Assembly: GCA_013214985.1 (NCBI GenBank)
Contig: JABSRY010000024.1
Location: 1-13,603 of the forward strand
From: Hyphomicrobiales bacterium
Lineage (GTDB): Bacteria; Pseudomonadota; Alphaproteobacteria; Rhizobiales; OSC116
Length of the DNA: 13,603 nucleotides
Direction: 5' to 3'
Numbering within the stretch: position 1 is the stretch's first letter; each line of letters begins with the position of its first letter. Shown piece after piece: positions 1 through 7,012 of this stretch. The position numbers and the translations under genes are program-made. Below the pieces are notes generated by a model. The model did not search any database, was not told the origin of the DNA, and worked only from the letters and a program-made list of their open reading frames with translations.

Positions 1-2
1 AT

Positions 3-1214
3 CGCTGGCGTCGTATGCAGCTTAACGAAGAGTTACGTGTTGAAGTTACTCCTAAAAACATTTTAATGATCGGGCCCACTGGTGTTGGTAAAACCGAAAT
101 ATCGCGCCGTTTGGCCAAGCTTGCCAATGCACCTTTTATTAAAATTGAAGCCACAAAATTTACCGAAGTGGGTTATGTTGGGCGCGATGTCGAACAAATT
201 ATTCGCGATTTGCTCGAGAGTGGCATTGCAATGGTACGTGCCGACAAACGCCAGCATGTTAAAATCAAAGCCCATGAACTAGCCGAAAACCGCGTGTTAG
301 ACGCGTTGGTTGGTAAAGATGCGTCATCCACCACCCGCGAAAGCTTTAGAAAAAAACTACGCGATGGCCTAATGGACGATAAAGAGATCGATATTAAAGT
401 CGCCGATTCAGGCTCATCTAGCATGCCGACAATGGACATACCAGGCATGCCTGGTGCGCAAATGGGCATGGTCAATATTGGCGATATGCTCGGCAAAGCT
501 TTTGGCGAAAAAACCAAAATTAAAAAATTGTCGGTCAAAAGCAGCTATGAAATTTTAATCGATGAAGAAAGCGATAAGCTGTTAGACGATGAGCAGATTA
601 TCAAAGAAGCCATTGATAAAGTAGAAAATGATGGCATTGTATTTCTAGATGAAATTGATAAAATTTGCGTACGAAGCGATCAAAAAGGTGGCGATGTAAG
701 CCGTGAAGGGGTTCAGCGCGATTTATTGCCGTTAATAGAAGGCACTGCGGTTTCAACCAAATATGGCACGGTCAATACCGACCATATTTTGTTTATCGCA
801 TCGGGCGCATTTCATATTGCTAAACCATCCGATCTATTGCCCGAACTACAAGGGCGTTTGCCCATTAGGGTCGAGTTGCAAGCCTTAACGAAAAACGACT
901 TTGTGCGTATTTTAACCGAGCCAGAAGCCAGTTTAATTAAGCAATATAAGGCCTTAATGAAAACCGAGAATGTCACATTAGACTTTACTGAAGATGGGAT
1001 TGACGCCTTAGCCGATATCGCAGTCAGTGTGAATGAACATATCGAAAATATTGGCGCAAGGCGCTTGCAGACGGTTATGGAACGTGTGTTAGACGAAATT
1101 AGCTTTAACGCGACCGATAGGGGCGGCCAAACGCTGATTATCGACGCTAAATATGTTGAAGATAACATTGGCGACCTATCGCGCAATTTAGACTTAAGCA
1201 AGTTTATATTATAA
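3..1214 (+). CDS. hslU: ATP-dependent protease ATPase subunit HslU (5' partial)
   Basis: HslU (ClpY) is the AAA+ unfoldase that feeds cytoplasmic substrates to the HslV peptidase. The reading frame is open from the window edge: codons before the first visible ATG (position 15) read RWRR, the conserved run before MQLNEELR, so the true start and roughly 33 residues lie upstream, where hslV would also be expected. Counting from the ATG at 15, the Walker A motif GPTGVGKT is at residues 20-27, the pore loop GYVG at 53-56, the insertion (I) domain with a Met/Gly-rich stretch roughly 75-205, Walker B VFLDEIDK at 209-216, and sensor 2 GARR near the end. The C-terminus ends in SKFIL, matching the conserved HslU tail that docks into HslV. 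Visible length 399 aa plus the missing N-terminus fits the usual 435-443 aa. It converges on the DUF805 genes and is separated from them by a strong terminator. Identification is very secure. Confidence 0.97.
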   Translation, partial: RWRRMQLNEELRVEVTPKNILMIGPTGVGKTEISRRLAKLANAPFIKIEATKFTEVGYVGRDVEQIIRDLLESGIAMVRADKRQHVKIKAHELAENRVLDALVGKDASSTTRESFRKKLRDGLMDDKEIDIKVADSGSSSMPTMDIPGMPGAQMGMVNIGDMLGKAFGEKTKIKKLSVKSSYEILIDEESDKLLDDEQIIKEAIDKVENDGIVFLDEIDKICVRSDQKGGDVSREGVQRDLLPLIEGTAVSTKYGTVNTDHILFIASGAFHIAKPSDLLPELQGRLPIRVELQALTKNDFVRILTEPEASLIKQYKALMKTENVTLDFTEDGIDALADIAVSVNEHIENIGARRLQTVMERVLDEISFNATDRGGQTLIIDAKYVEDNIGDLSRNLDLSKFIL

Positions 1215-1218
1215 ACAA

Positions 1219-1256
1219 AAACCCCAAGCTATATAAATAGTTTGGGGTTTATTTTT
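1219..1256. terminator. Bidirectional Rho-independent terminator between hslU and the DUF805 gene
   Basis: Arms AAACCCCAAGCT (1219-1230) and AGTTTGGGGTTT (1239-1250) form a 12-bp stem with one G-U pair and an 8-nt loop, followed by ATTTTTA on the plus strand. On the minus strand the stem is followed by TTTGTTTA, so it can also stop the converging transcript. It sits just after the hslU stop codon. Confidence 0.9.
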
Positions 1257-1335
1257 ACGTTTGGGATGCATCCACATCTGCCTCAACAGCCAATGGATCT
1301 GCTCCATATCGATTATCACCTACATCACCTTTTTT
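1255..1335 (-). other. Out-of-frame conserved C-terminal tail of DUF805 copy 1
   Basis: Read in the -1 frame after AAAAAA, this stretch encodes GDVGDNRYGADPLAVEAD followed by VDASQT and a TAA stop. Copy 2 has the same tail with two replacements (D to G and A to V). Over the 24 codons I count nine base differences; six codons differ only synonymously. That pattern says the tail was under protein-level selection for most of the time since the copies split. Reading it would extend copy 1 from 126 to about 148 aa, matching the 146 aa of copy 2. Confidence 0.75.
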
Positions 1336-1700
1336 GTATAAAGATAGAAAAGATAAATCCCTACCACAAATAATGGAAAAATTACGAAACCTGCAAAACC
1401 TGCAGCTTCACCTTTACTAAGTACTAATATTGCACCTGTTATTAATAAAACTAAAAATGGTGTGCCAAGCCACCAACCAGATCTATTGACATCGTGTAAC
1501 CGCCTTACCGTAACGGCAATAGTTGGTAAAATCAGAAGCAGTGAAACAAATGAACTTATATTATGACCCAATAATAGCGGGGTTACACCTATAACCATTA
1601 TTGAAAATAAATAGAACCACCAATATTCTGACCGACATGCTCGGCCAGAAAAACCAACATATTTTGTTAAAACCGACTGTATTGCTGATATAAAATCCAT
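1320..1700 (-). CDS. DUF805 family membrane protein, copy 1, truncated by a frameshift
   Basis: A 126-aa hydrophobic protein of the DUF805 family, whose biochemical role is unknown; members are small inner-membrane proteins. The N-terminal motif GRACRSEYWWF (residues 19-29) and the loop motif RRLHDVNRSGWW are family hallmarks, and about three to four membrane segments are visible. The start at 1700 follows a GATAGGATTTAT ribosome site and matches the start of copy 2. The frame ends YTKKVM-stop, but one base is missing relative to copy 2 in the sequence ACAAAAAAGG. In the -1 frame, translation continues for 24 residues (to 1255) almost identical to the tail of copy 2. The zero-frame codons ACA AAA AAG contain the slippery heptamer A-AAA-AAG. 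So this is either a recent frameshift mutant, an assembly or sequencing error, or a gene read by frameshifting. It is the last gene before the hslU terminator. Confidence 0.85.
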   Translation of the reverse strand: MDFISAIQSVLTKYVGFSGRACRSEYWWFYLFSIMVIGVTPLLLGHNISSFVSLLLILPTIAVTVRRLHDVNRSGWWLGTPFLVLLITGAILVLSKGEAAGFAGFVIFPLFVVGIYLFYLYTKKVM

Positions 1701-1782
1701 ATAAATCCTATCATAAATTATAGTTTAAAAATAAGATGAAATATAAAATGTCGCTTAACAAAGTCAATGCGCCGTTCGTCTA

Positions 1783-1818
1783 TTAAATATCACCTACCAG
1801 CTCCAACAATTTATCAGT
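1783..1818 (-). pseudogene. Relic of the 3' end of the XRE regulator gene
   Basis: The minus strand reads TDKLLELVGDI-stop, which matches the last residues of the intact regulator at 2317-2670 (IDRMLELLDDI-stop). The match continues past the stop codon: TAATAGACG.ACGG here and TAATAGACA.ACGG there. The fragment directly abuts the stop codon of DUF805 copy 2, so it marks the junction of a tandem duplication whose unit was the XRE gene end plus a DUF805 gene. It has no start and is not a gene. Confidence 0.75.
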
Positions 1819-1820
1819 TT

Positions 1821-2261
1821 TCACGTTTGGGATACATCCACATCGGCCTCAACAGCCAATGGATCCGCCCCATACCGATTGCCCCCAACATCACCTTTTT
1901 TAGTATAAAGATAAATATAAACCGCACCAATAGCCATGTATACAAAAATTAAGTGAGGGAAGCTATAAGTGCCGGTAGGAACCAAGGTTTCGGCAAGAAC
2001 AAGAAAATATATAATTAAATAAGGCAGTATCCACCAACCCGATATATTAATGTCATGCGAACGCCGTATACTCACGGATATTTTTGGAAATAAAATCACA
2101 AATATAACAATCAGTTCAACACCCTCTCCAAATACTAGTCTCACAAAACCAATTAATATCCATGTAAATAATATAAACCACCAATATTCTGATCGACATG
2201 CTCTGCCATGAATACCAACATATTGTAATAAACTCGACTGTACTGCCGAAATAAGGTTCAT
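1821..2261 (-). CDS. DUF805 family membrane protein, copy 2
   Basis: A 146-aa DUF805-family membrane protein of unknown function. It shows GRACRSEYWWF near residue 19, RRSHDINISGWW in the middle (most family members have RLHD, here SHD) and several hydrophobic helices, then a polar tail ending VDVSQT. I choose the start at 2261 (MNLISAVQ) rather than the longer frame from 2306, because it aligns with copy 1 and has AGGA six bases upstream; the extra 15 residues would cover the duplicated leader. The gene lies 55 bp downstream of the XRE regulator and may be cotranscribed with it. Unlike copy 1, the run before GGTGAT reads ACT AAA AAA, which keeps the C-terminal tail in frame. Confidence 0.88.
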   Translation of the reverse strand: MNLISAVQSSLLQYVGIHGRACRSEYWWFILFTWILIGFVRLVFGEGVELIVIFVILFPKISVSIRRSHDINISGWWILPYLIIYFLVLAETLVPTGTYSFPHLIFVYMAIGAVYIYLYTKKGDVGGNRYGADPLAVEADVDVSQT

Positions 2262-2316
2262 AAAAAATCCTATCTTAAAATATGACTTAAAAATAAGTCT
2301 ATGCACCGTTTGTCTA

Positions 2317-2670
2317 TTAAATATCGTCCAAAAGCTCTAACATTCTGTCAATATCATGCTCTTTAAAATTTGGTATTTCTGTGGCAAAGCGATTGGCTAG
2401 AATGTTGGCTTTGGCAGATAGGCCAATGGTGTTTATTTGGGTTTTAGTGCGCGAAAGCCCGGCAATTTCTACTAATTCTTCGGCTTCATCCCAAATAATA
2501 TTAAAATAATGGATGATACGTTGCAACATTTGCCAAGATGGCACACCGCGCTTGCCATGCTCCAATGCCGATAAATAGGCCGCAGAAATGTGTAGATCTT
2601 CGGCCATTTGTTTTTGGCTAATACCGCGTTGTTTGCGTAATTCTCGTAATTTCAAACCAAAAGGTGTCAT
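2317..2670 (-). CDS. XRE-family helix-turn-helix transcriptional regulator
   Basis: A 117-aa single-domain DNA-binding protein. The N-terminal HTH of the Cro/CI (HTH_3) type covers about residues 5-60, with the helix-turn-helix core GISQKQMAEDLHISAAYLSA at 16-35 followed by LEHGKRGVPS, typical of the family. The C-terminal half is helical and has no recognised ligand domain. A small XRE gene next to smr is a recurrent feature of this chromosomal region in Hyphomicrobiales, so it is probably a native regulator and not a phage repressor. It starts 30 bp after the smr stop codon, with only a weak ribosome site (GACGG), suggesting coupling to the upstream genes. Its target is unknown. A partial copy of its 3' end lies at 1783-1818. 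Confidence 0.9.
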   Translation of the reverse strand: MTPFGLKLRELRKQRGISQKQMAEDLHISAAYLSALEHGKRGVPSWQMLQRIIHYFNIIWDEAEELVEIAGLSRTKTQINTIGLSAKANILANRFATEIPNFKEHDIDRMLELLDDI

Positions 2671-2700
2671 TTAAATTAACCGTCAAATTAAAATAGGCCG

Positions 2701-3414
2701 TCATCTATATTTGTTTTTATTGCGCAACCGCACATAAACCGCGCCGCCGCCGCCATGTTTGGGGTGGGCAGGTTGCCAACCGACCACATATTTTGATGCC
2801 TCGGCAGAGTTTAACCATTCGCCAATTAAACTACGCAAAACCGATGTCTGTTCGGGCATTTGAAAAAAATCCGCACTGTGCAAACTGTGGCGACTCACGG
2901 GGCCATCGCCCTTGCCCGTTACTATAATTACGGTTTTATAACCTTGCTGCCAAGCCGATTGTAAGAAGTTAAGCAGCTTATGCTGGGCATTCATTCTATT
3001 ATAGCCATGCAAATCTAGCTTTGCATCAATTTCTGCCCTACCCCGTTGTAGCTTTTGCCTAATATTACGCTCTAAAGGCACATTTTGTGGGCTATTTGGC
3101 TCGGGTAAATAGCTATGGTTTCTTGTGGGTGTTTTTGCCGCTATGCGCCCCTGCCCCGCTACATGCGCGGGGTGGGTGTTATTATCAAACTTCTTCATCA
3201 ACTTAATCAAATATTGGCTATCTAACGCAGTGGATGATTGCTTTTTTACAACAAGAATATTGGGTTTCGTAATGTTTATAGCCAGCTCAATTTGTAAACT
3301 CAGCTCAACCTTGCGCACATCAATGCGGTTTTTAATCACATCTTTTGTTACGTTTTTCCAAAGTGATTTTTCTTGAGTGGATAATTTACGTGATTTTGGA
3401 GCAGCTTTACGCAT
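2701..3414 (-). CDS. Smr/MutS2-type domain protein
   Basis: A 237-aa protein whose C-terminal third is an Smr domain, named after the MutS2 C-terminus and often linked to nuclease or nucleic-acid binding activity. Motifs in order: LDLHGY (133-138), TGKG (166-169), and the closing GGGGAVYVRLR (221-231). The first 130 residues are basic and low in recognisable structure, with LSTQEKSLWKNVTKDV at 11-26, as in stand-alone alphaproteobacterial Smr proteins. The start at 3414 is 24 bp after the tim44-like gene, with AGG just upstream. The cellular role of these stand-alone Smr proteins is not settled. In relatives a lytic transglycosylase gene (mltA) usually sits between tim44 and smr; there is no room for it here. 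Confidence 0.92.
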   Translation of the reverse strand: MRKAAPKSRKLSTQEKSLWKNVTKDVIKNRIDVRKVELSLQIELAINITKPNILVVKKQSSTALDSQYLIKLMKKFDNNTHPAHVAGQGRIAAKTPTRNHSYLPEPNSPQNVPLERNIRQKLQRGRAEIDAKLDLHGYNRMNAQHKLLNFLQSAWQQGYKTVIIVTGKGDGPVSRHSLHSADFFQMPEQTSVLRSLIGEWLNSAEASKYVVGWQPAHPKHGGGGAVYVRLRNKNKYR

Positions 3415-3438
3415 TGGCCTAACCCATTAAACTTAATC

Positions 3439-4158
3439 TTAACCTTTAGCGGTTGCTGCTAGTTTCCAAGATGTATTATCGTCACTCATATTGTTTTCAA
3501 ACGTCCAAACATCATTGGTATTGAAAATATGTTTTTCATCGCCCTCAATAATACGGTCATTCTTATCATAGGTTGTTGAAACCAATTTTGCAACAAAATG
3601 CACATTAAGGCGTATCATATCGCCATCGACATCTGCCGATTTAAGCTGAACACGTTCATAACCTACAAAACGGCTAACTACTCTGTTTCCAGCGGCTTCA
3701 CGCGCTGTCATAACTGTATCAAAACTATTATATACTTGGTCAACAAGCAGTCTCTTTAAAATATCTCTATCATTTTGAGCAAAGCCCAAATTAATCATTT
3801 CATATGCCACTTCGGCACCGTTCATAAATTCATGATAATCAAATGATGGATGCGCAAAAATTATTTTTTGTAACCCTTGTTTGGCTTCTTCATCTGCATT
3901 GGCAAAGCTTTCTGCTTCCATTGCACTATTAAGTACTTCAACAGGGTCTGGGCGCTGAGCATTGGCTTTTACGTTTCGCTTGGCAGTTGGTAAACTAATA
4001 ACATTGCTATTGTCATCGTTTTTTGTGCCATCAAACCGATTGTCATGGCGTTGATTTGGGTTTTGACCATCTTCGCCATTTTTACCTAAAGTGGTAAAAA
4101 GCTTATAAACTATAAAAACAGCCAATATTGGAACCAAAATATTGAGTATCGCGCCCAT
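3439..4158 (-). CDS. Tim44-like inner-membrane protein (TimA type)
   Basis: A 239-aa protein related to mitochondrial Tim44; the Caulobacter homologue has been called TimA. Residues 3-20 form one N-terminal membrane anchor, followed by a polar Asn/Asp/Gly-rich linker (25-70), then the Tim44-like domain (about 86-236), including FVGYERVQL and the closing DDNTSWKLAATAKG. The domain probably faces the cytoplasm at the inner membrane; function in bacteria is uncertain but linked to membrane protein handling. The start has a good AAGGA site eight bases upstream. It is the first gene of the minus-strand group tim44-smr-XRE-DUF805 and is divergent from fxsA. Confidence 0.93.
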   Translation of the reverse strand: MGAILNILVPILAVFIVYKLFTTLGKNGEDGQNPNQRHDNRFDGTKNDDNSNVISLPTAKRNVKANAQRPDPVEVLNSAMEAESFANADEEAKQGLQKIIFAHPSFDYHEFMNGAEVAYEMINLGFAQNDRDILKRLLVDQVYNSFDTVMTAREAAGNRVVSRFVGYERVQLKSADVDGDMIRLNVHFVAKLVSTTYDKNDRIIEGDEKHIFNTNDVWTFENNMSDDNTSWKLAATAKG

Positions 4159-4219
4159 GTAATTATCCTTAAATTTAAACTGTCATTCAAAATTGCTTAT
4201 ATTTCGTCATAAATCAATC

Positions 4220-4249
4220 TTGTTTTTATTGAATTAGTATACATATAGT
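4220..4249 (+). promoter_or_regulatory. Possible sigma70-type promoter for fxsA
   Basis: In the 186-bp divergent region, TTGTTT (4220-4225) and TATAGT (4244-4249) are 18 bp apart. This would give a leader of about 90 nt before fxsA. The region is so AT-rich that chance matches are likely. Confidence 0.25.
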
Positions 4250-4344
4250 CATTAATCTATGTTTTATCAAACATTCAGATGAATTTTTAAAATTTATTTG
4301 CTAGCTTGCTTAAACAATTAACATTAGCATAACGGAACAAAAAT

Positions 4345-4887
4345 ATGGCACTGCTCTTTTTACTTATATTTATAGCAATACCTGTGATTGAAATTGGGTT
4401 GTTTATTCAAGTGGGCGGGGCTATTGGCTTATTCTCTACACTGGCGATTGTCATTATAACCGCAATGATCGGCACTTATCTATTACGCAAACAAGGCCTA
4501 AACGTCCTTATGAAGTTACAAAGCGATATGGCAGAAGGCAAATTGCCGCTCGAAAGTCTTATTCATGGGGCATTTATCGTGGTGGCTGGGCTTTTGCTTT
4601 TAACCCCAGGCTTTTTTACCGACTTTATTGGCTTTAGCTTTTTTATACCGCAAGTCAGGTTGGGCATTGCACATTTAATATCCAGTCGGGTTAAAAAGTC
4701 TCGTACGGCCAAAACAAGTTCTAACTTTCAGTTCCATAGCAACTTTAGCCAAAAGCAAAACCCTCAAGGCTTTTCAGATAAAAATGAAATAGAAGGCGAA
4801 TATGATGTTGTCGATATAGATTCAAAAAAAATTGACGATGTTTCATCCACAAAAAACCCAGAATCGCCGTGGAACGAAAAAGACTAA
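4345..4887 (+). CDS. fxsA: FxsA family membrane protein
   Basis: A 180-aa inner-membrane protein of the FxsA family, named for suppression of F-plasmid exclusion of phage T7 in E. coli; its normal role is unknown. Hydrophobic segments are at about 2-23, 25-47 and 72-101, with RKQG (48-51) after the second and LLTPGFFTDFIGF (85-97) in the third, the most conserved family signature. The C-terminal 65 residues are polar and carry IEGEYDVVD (149-157), a short motif common in alphaproteobacterial members. The start is preceded by ACGGAAC. It lies 66 bp upstream of secB on the same strand, the usual alphaproteobacterial pairing, and the two probably share a transcript. Confidence 0.95.
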   Translation: MALLFLLIFIAIPVIEIGLFIQVGGAIGLFSTLAIVIITAMIGTYLLRKQGLNVLMKLQSDMAEGKLPLESLIHGAFIVVAGLLLLTPGFFTDFIGFSFFIPQVRLGIAHLISSRVKKSRTAKTSSNFQFHSNFSQKQNPQGFSDKNEIEGEYDVVDIDSKKIDDVSSTKNPESPWNEKD

Positions 4888-4953
4888 ATTTAAAACTTGT
4901 GCTTTAGTCATAAGCATATTAAAAATAACGCAAATTTTATAAGAAAGTAAATT

Positions 4954-5463
4954 ATGGCTGACGAAGACAAAATTGTAGAAACCAAGCAAGCAGAAGCACC
5001 TGGTATTCACGTATTAGTGCAATATATTAAAGATTTTTCTTTTGAAAATCCCAATGCACCCATGTCACTATCTGGCGATGTTAGCCAAAATAGTCAAATT
5101 AACATTAGCATTAATGTGCAAGCAACGCCTTTAAGCGATACCGACTTTGAAGTGGTATTACAAATTGAGGCTTCCGCTAAAGATGGCGAAACTGTTATTT
5201 TTAACGCAGAGCTTTATTATGGTGCAGTATTTAAAATTATTGGTGTTGATGCCGAAAGCATTCACCCAATGGTGATGATTGAATGCCCACGTATTCTGTT
5301 CCCATTCGCACGCCGTATTGTATCTGATTCAATTCGCGATGGTGGCTTCCCACCATTAATGATTGACCCTGTCGATTTTGCTGCGCTTTACCGCGATAAC
5401 CTATTAGCCAACGCCGAAAACGCAAGTGAAGGCGAAACAGCTGAAGGTGAAACTAAGCAATAA
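4954..5463 (+). CDS. secB: Protein-export chaperone SecB
   Basis: SecB is a cytoplasmic homotetrameric chaperone that keeps precursor proteins unfolded and passes them to SecA. The 169-aa protein is typical in length. Conserved blocks are QYIKDFSFENPNAP (23-36), the strands around 46-72, AELYYGAVF (85-93), IECPRILFPFARR (109-121) and GGFPPLMIDPVDFAALY (130-146). Both ends are acidic and poorly conserved, as usual. The start at 4954 is preceded by AAGAAAG. Transcription probably ends at the hairpin at 5639-5667. On the left replichore this gene and fxsA run toward the putative origin, against the local trend. Confidence 0.97.
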   Translation: MADEDKIVETKQAEAPGIHVLVQYIKDFSFENPNAPMSLSGDVSQNSQINISINVQATPLSDTDFEVVLQIEASAKDGETVIFNAELYYGAVFKIIGVDAESIHPMVMIECPRILFPFARRIVSDSIRDGGFPPLMIDPVDFAALYRDNLLANAENASEGETAEGETKQ

Positions 5464-5464
5464 T

Positions 5465-5603
5465 ATAGCTCACGGCTGTTCTTTGCTTCGCAAAGGCCTG
5501 CGCATGCGCGTCACATAAGTGACGGTCGTTATGCACTCCGAAAAGTGGTGGAGTATACCGATAGCTCACGGCTATGTTTACCGAAAGGTGCTGGAGCATG
5601 ACA
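5465..5603. repeat. Palindrome-rich intergenic repeat patch (two interleaved direct repeats)
   Basis: Between secB and dnaQ lies a patch that is visibly GC-richer than its flanks. ATAGCTCACGGCT occurs exactly at 5465-5477 and 5561-5573; the second copy is a 5-bp inverted repeat (ATAGC/GCTAT). A second pair, 16 of 19 identical, is CCGAAAAGTGGTGGAGTAT (5538-5556) and CCGAAAGGTGCTGGAGCAT (5581-5599). Between the first members lie further palindromes: CTTTGC-TTC-GCAAAG (5481-5495), GCGCATGCGC (5500-5509) and GTCAC-ATAA-GTGAC (5510-5523). It looks like two copies of a dispersed repeat or a structured RNA, one expanded by about 50 bp. I do not recognise the family. Confidence 0.65.
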
Positions 5604-5638
5604 GGGTTATGTTTTGTGAAATATATTATATCAAGTTT

Positions 5639-5667
5639 AAAGGCGTTGTTTTTACAGCGCCTTTTTT
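5639..5667 (+). terminator. Rho-independent terminator of secB
   Basis: AAAGGCGTTGT (5639-5649) pairs with ACAGCGCCTTT (5654-5664) around a TTTT loop, 11 bp with one G-U pair, followed by an uninterrupted T run to 5667. It abuts the dnaQ stop codon at 5669-5671, so it may also serve the opposing operon, although its T tract on that strand is short. Confidence 0.9.
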
Positions 5668-5668
5668 G

Positions 5669-6388
5669 TTACAGCTTATGCCAAATGGCTTTTTCACCAA
5701 TTTCATCACTGATAAATTCTTGATGGGCTTTTAGTTCGGCATCACTTAGCAAGTTTGCAAGTTTGGTTGGGCGTTTTTGCTGCCTTAATATGGCTTGATT
5801 CGCCATCGAAACATTATTACCACCTGCATCTGCATCCATAAAACTGGTTTGCCTGCCGCCCATTAATTCCATGTAAACTTCGGCAAGTAATTCACTGTCA
5901 AGCAGGGCACCATGCAATGTTCTGTTGCTATTATCGATGCCAAAACGGCGGCATAAAGCATCTAAGCTATTGGGGCCCGTTGGGTAGCGTTTACGCGCCA
6001 CGGTTAAAGTATCAATTATACCGCCATTGGCAGTGGTTTGCTTTAACCTTGGGCGGTTGGCTTTTTGCAATTCATAATTTAAAAAGCCCATATCAAACGG
6101 CGCGTTATGAATCACTAATATATCGTCACCGCAAAATTTTAAAAAATCATCGGCAACTTGTTCAAATAGGGGCTTATCAGATAAAAACTCAATGCTCAAA
6201 CCATGCACTTTAAATGCCCCTTCAGGCATATCGCGCTCAGGGTTTACGTAAACATGAAACTCTTCCCCTGTGGGAATAAGATTTTTAAGCTCTAAACAGC
6301 CAATTTCAACCAATCTATGGCCTTCAGATGTTTTAAAGCCTGTTGTTTCAGTATCTAAAACAATGGATCTTAAGGGGATGTCTAGCAT
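5669..6388 (-). CDS. dnaQ: DNA polymerase III epsilon subunit (3'-5' proofreading exonuclease)
   Basis: DnaQ removes misincorporated bases within the Pol III core. The 239-aa protein has the DEDDh exonuclease fold: Exo I DTETTG with D12 and E14, Exo II HNAPFD with D99, and Exo III with H159 and D164 in HGALLDSELLAEVY. All five catalytic positions are present. The C-terminal tail after about 180, which in other species binds the alpha subunit, ends IGEKAIWHKL. The ATG overlaps the stop codon of coaE by one base (TAATG), which points to translational coupling. It is the last gene of maf-aroE-coaE-dnaQ and is oriented away from the putative origin. Confidence 0.97.
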   Translation of the reverse strand: MLDIPLRSIVLDTETTGFKTSEGHRLVEIGCLELKNLIPTGEEFHVYVNPERDMPEGAFKVHGLSIEFLSDKPLFEQVADDFLKFCGDDILVIHNAPFDMGFLNYELQKANRPRLKQTTANGGIIDTLTVARKRYPTGPNSLDALCRRFGIDNSNRTLHGALLDSELLAEVYMELMGGRQTSFMDADAGGNNVSMANQAILRQQKRPTKLANLLSDAELKAHQEFISDEIGEKAIWHKL

Positions 6389-6984
6389 TATGTTTCTAAC
6401 AAGTTTATTTGGTCAACTATTTTGGCAACCTGTTGTTTTGCACTTTCAATACCGTCGCTAGTATCCACAATATAATCGGCTTTTTTGCGTTTTTCAGTGT
6501 CATCCATTTGCTTCGATAAAATAAATTCAAACTTCTCTATACTCATGGATTGTCGCTGCATCACCCGCTCCTTTTGAATTTCGGGACTGGTGGTTACCAC
6601 AATAACTTTATCCATATCATGGCCAACATTCATTTCAAATAATAGAGGAATGTCAAATATTATAAAATGCGCACCCGATTTTTGGGTTTGGCTAAAAAAC
6701 TCATTTTCAATTTCACGAATAAGCGGGTGTATGGCTTTTTCAATTTTTTTCAAATCATCTGGGTGCTTTAAAATATGCGCCGATAAAATGACTCTATCCA
6801 CATTATCCCCAGTGGTTGCCTCTGGGCAAATGGCTTTTACAGCATCATAACCCTGATAATCTTTTTGATAAAGAATATGCACCATCGCATCGGCATCAAA
6901 AATTGGAATGCCATACTGTTTAAACATTTCAGATGTCGTCGATTTGCCCATTCCTATAGAACCAGTTAGTCCAATTTTTAACAT
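6388..6984 (-). CDS. coaE: Dephospho-CoA kinase
   Basis: CoaE phosphorylates the 3' hydroxyl of the ribose in dephospho-CoA, the last step of coenzyme A synthesis. The 198-aa protein starts MLKIGLTGSIGMGKST with the P-loop GSIGMGKS at 8-15; FDADAMVH (29-36), the HPLIR segment (86-90), DIPLLFE (111-117) and the lid region ERVMQRQ (139-145) follow, then ADYIVDTS near 169-176. The start has a strong AAGGGGA ribosome site. It follows aroE by 28 bp and its stop codon overlaps the dnaQ start. Length and motifs are normal. Confidence 0.96.
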   Translation of the reverse strand: MLKIGLTGSIGMGKSTTSEMFKQYGIPIFDADAMVHILYQKDYQGYDAVKAICPEATTGDNVDRVILSAHILKHPDDLKKIEKAIHPLIREIENEFFSQTQKSGAHFIIFDIPLLFEMNVGHDMDKVIVVTTSPEIQKERVMQRQSMSIEKFEFILSKQMDDTEKRKKADYIVDTSDGIESAKQQVAKIVDQINLLET

Positions 6985-7012
6985 TTTGATTCCCCTTTTT
7001 TCAACTATTACG

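Larger units (their letters stand above)
1252..2353. repeat. Diverged tandem duplication: two units of [XRE 3' end + DUF805 gene]
   Basis: Unit 1 spans about 1252-1820 and unit 2 about 1821-2353. Shared parts are the DUF805 tail, the first 30 or so codons, the leader AAATCCTATC.TAAA and TTAAAAATAAG, the block ATGC.CCGTT.GTCTATTAAA, and the XRE 3' end. Unit 1 carries about 28 extra bases between the leader and the XRE relic (near 1733-1760). The central membrane segments of the two proteins are much more diverged than the two ends, so the copies look mosaic. Confidence 0.75.

Noticed and set aside
2262..2306. Longer N-terminus for DUF805 copy 2 (start at 2306)
   Set aside because: The extra residues come from the duplicated leader, copy 1 has no equivalent, and the AGGA site favours 2261.
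1320..2670. XRE regulator plus small membrane proteins as a toxin-antitoxin or phage module
   Set aside because: The XRE gene belongs to the conserved smr neighbourhood, DUF805 proteins are not known toxins, and there is no integrase, attachment site or composition shift.
4310..4321. Possible CtrA site upstream of fxsA
   Set aside because: The TTAA halves are only 4 bp apart; chance is likely in AT-rich DNA.
5519..5734. 71-aa open frame on the plus strand between secB and dnaQ
   Set aside because: It runs through the repeat patch, the terminator hairpin and into the antisense of dnaQ, lacks a ribosome site and resembles no family I know.
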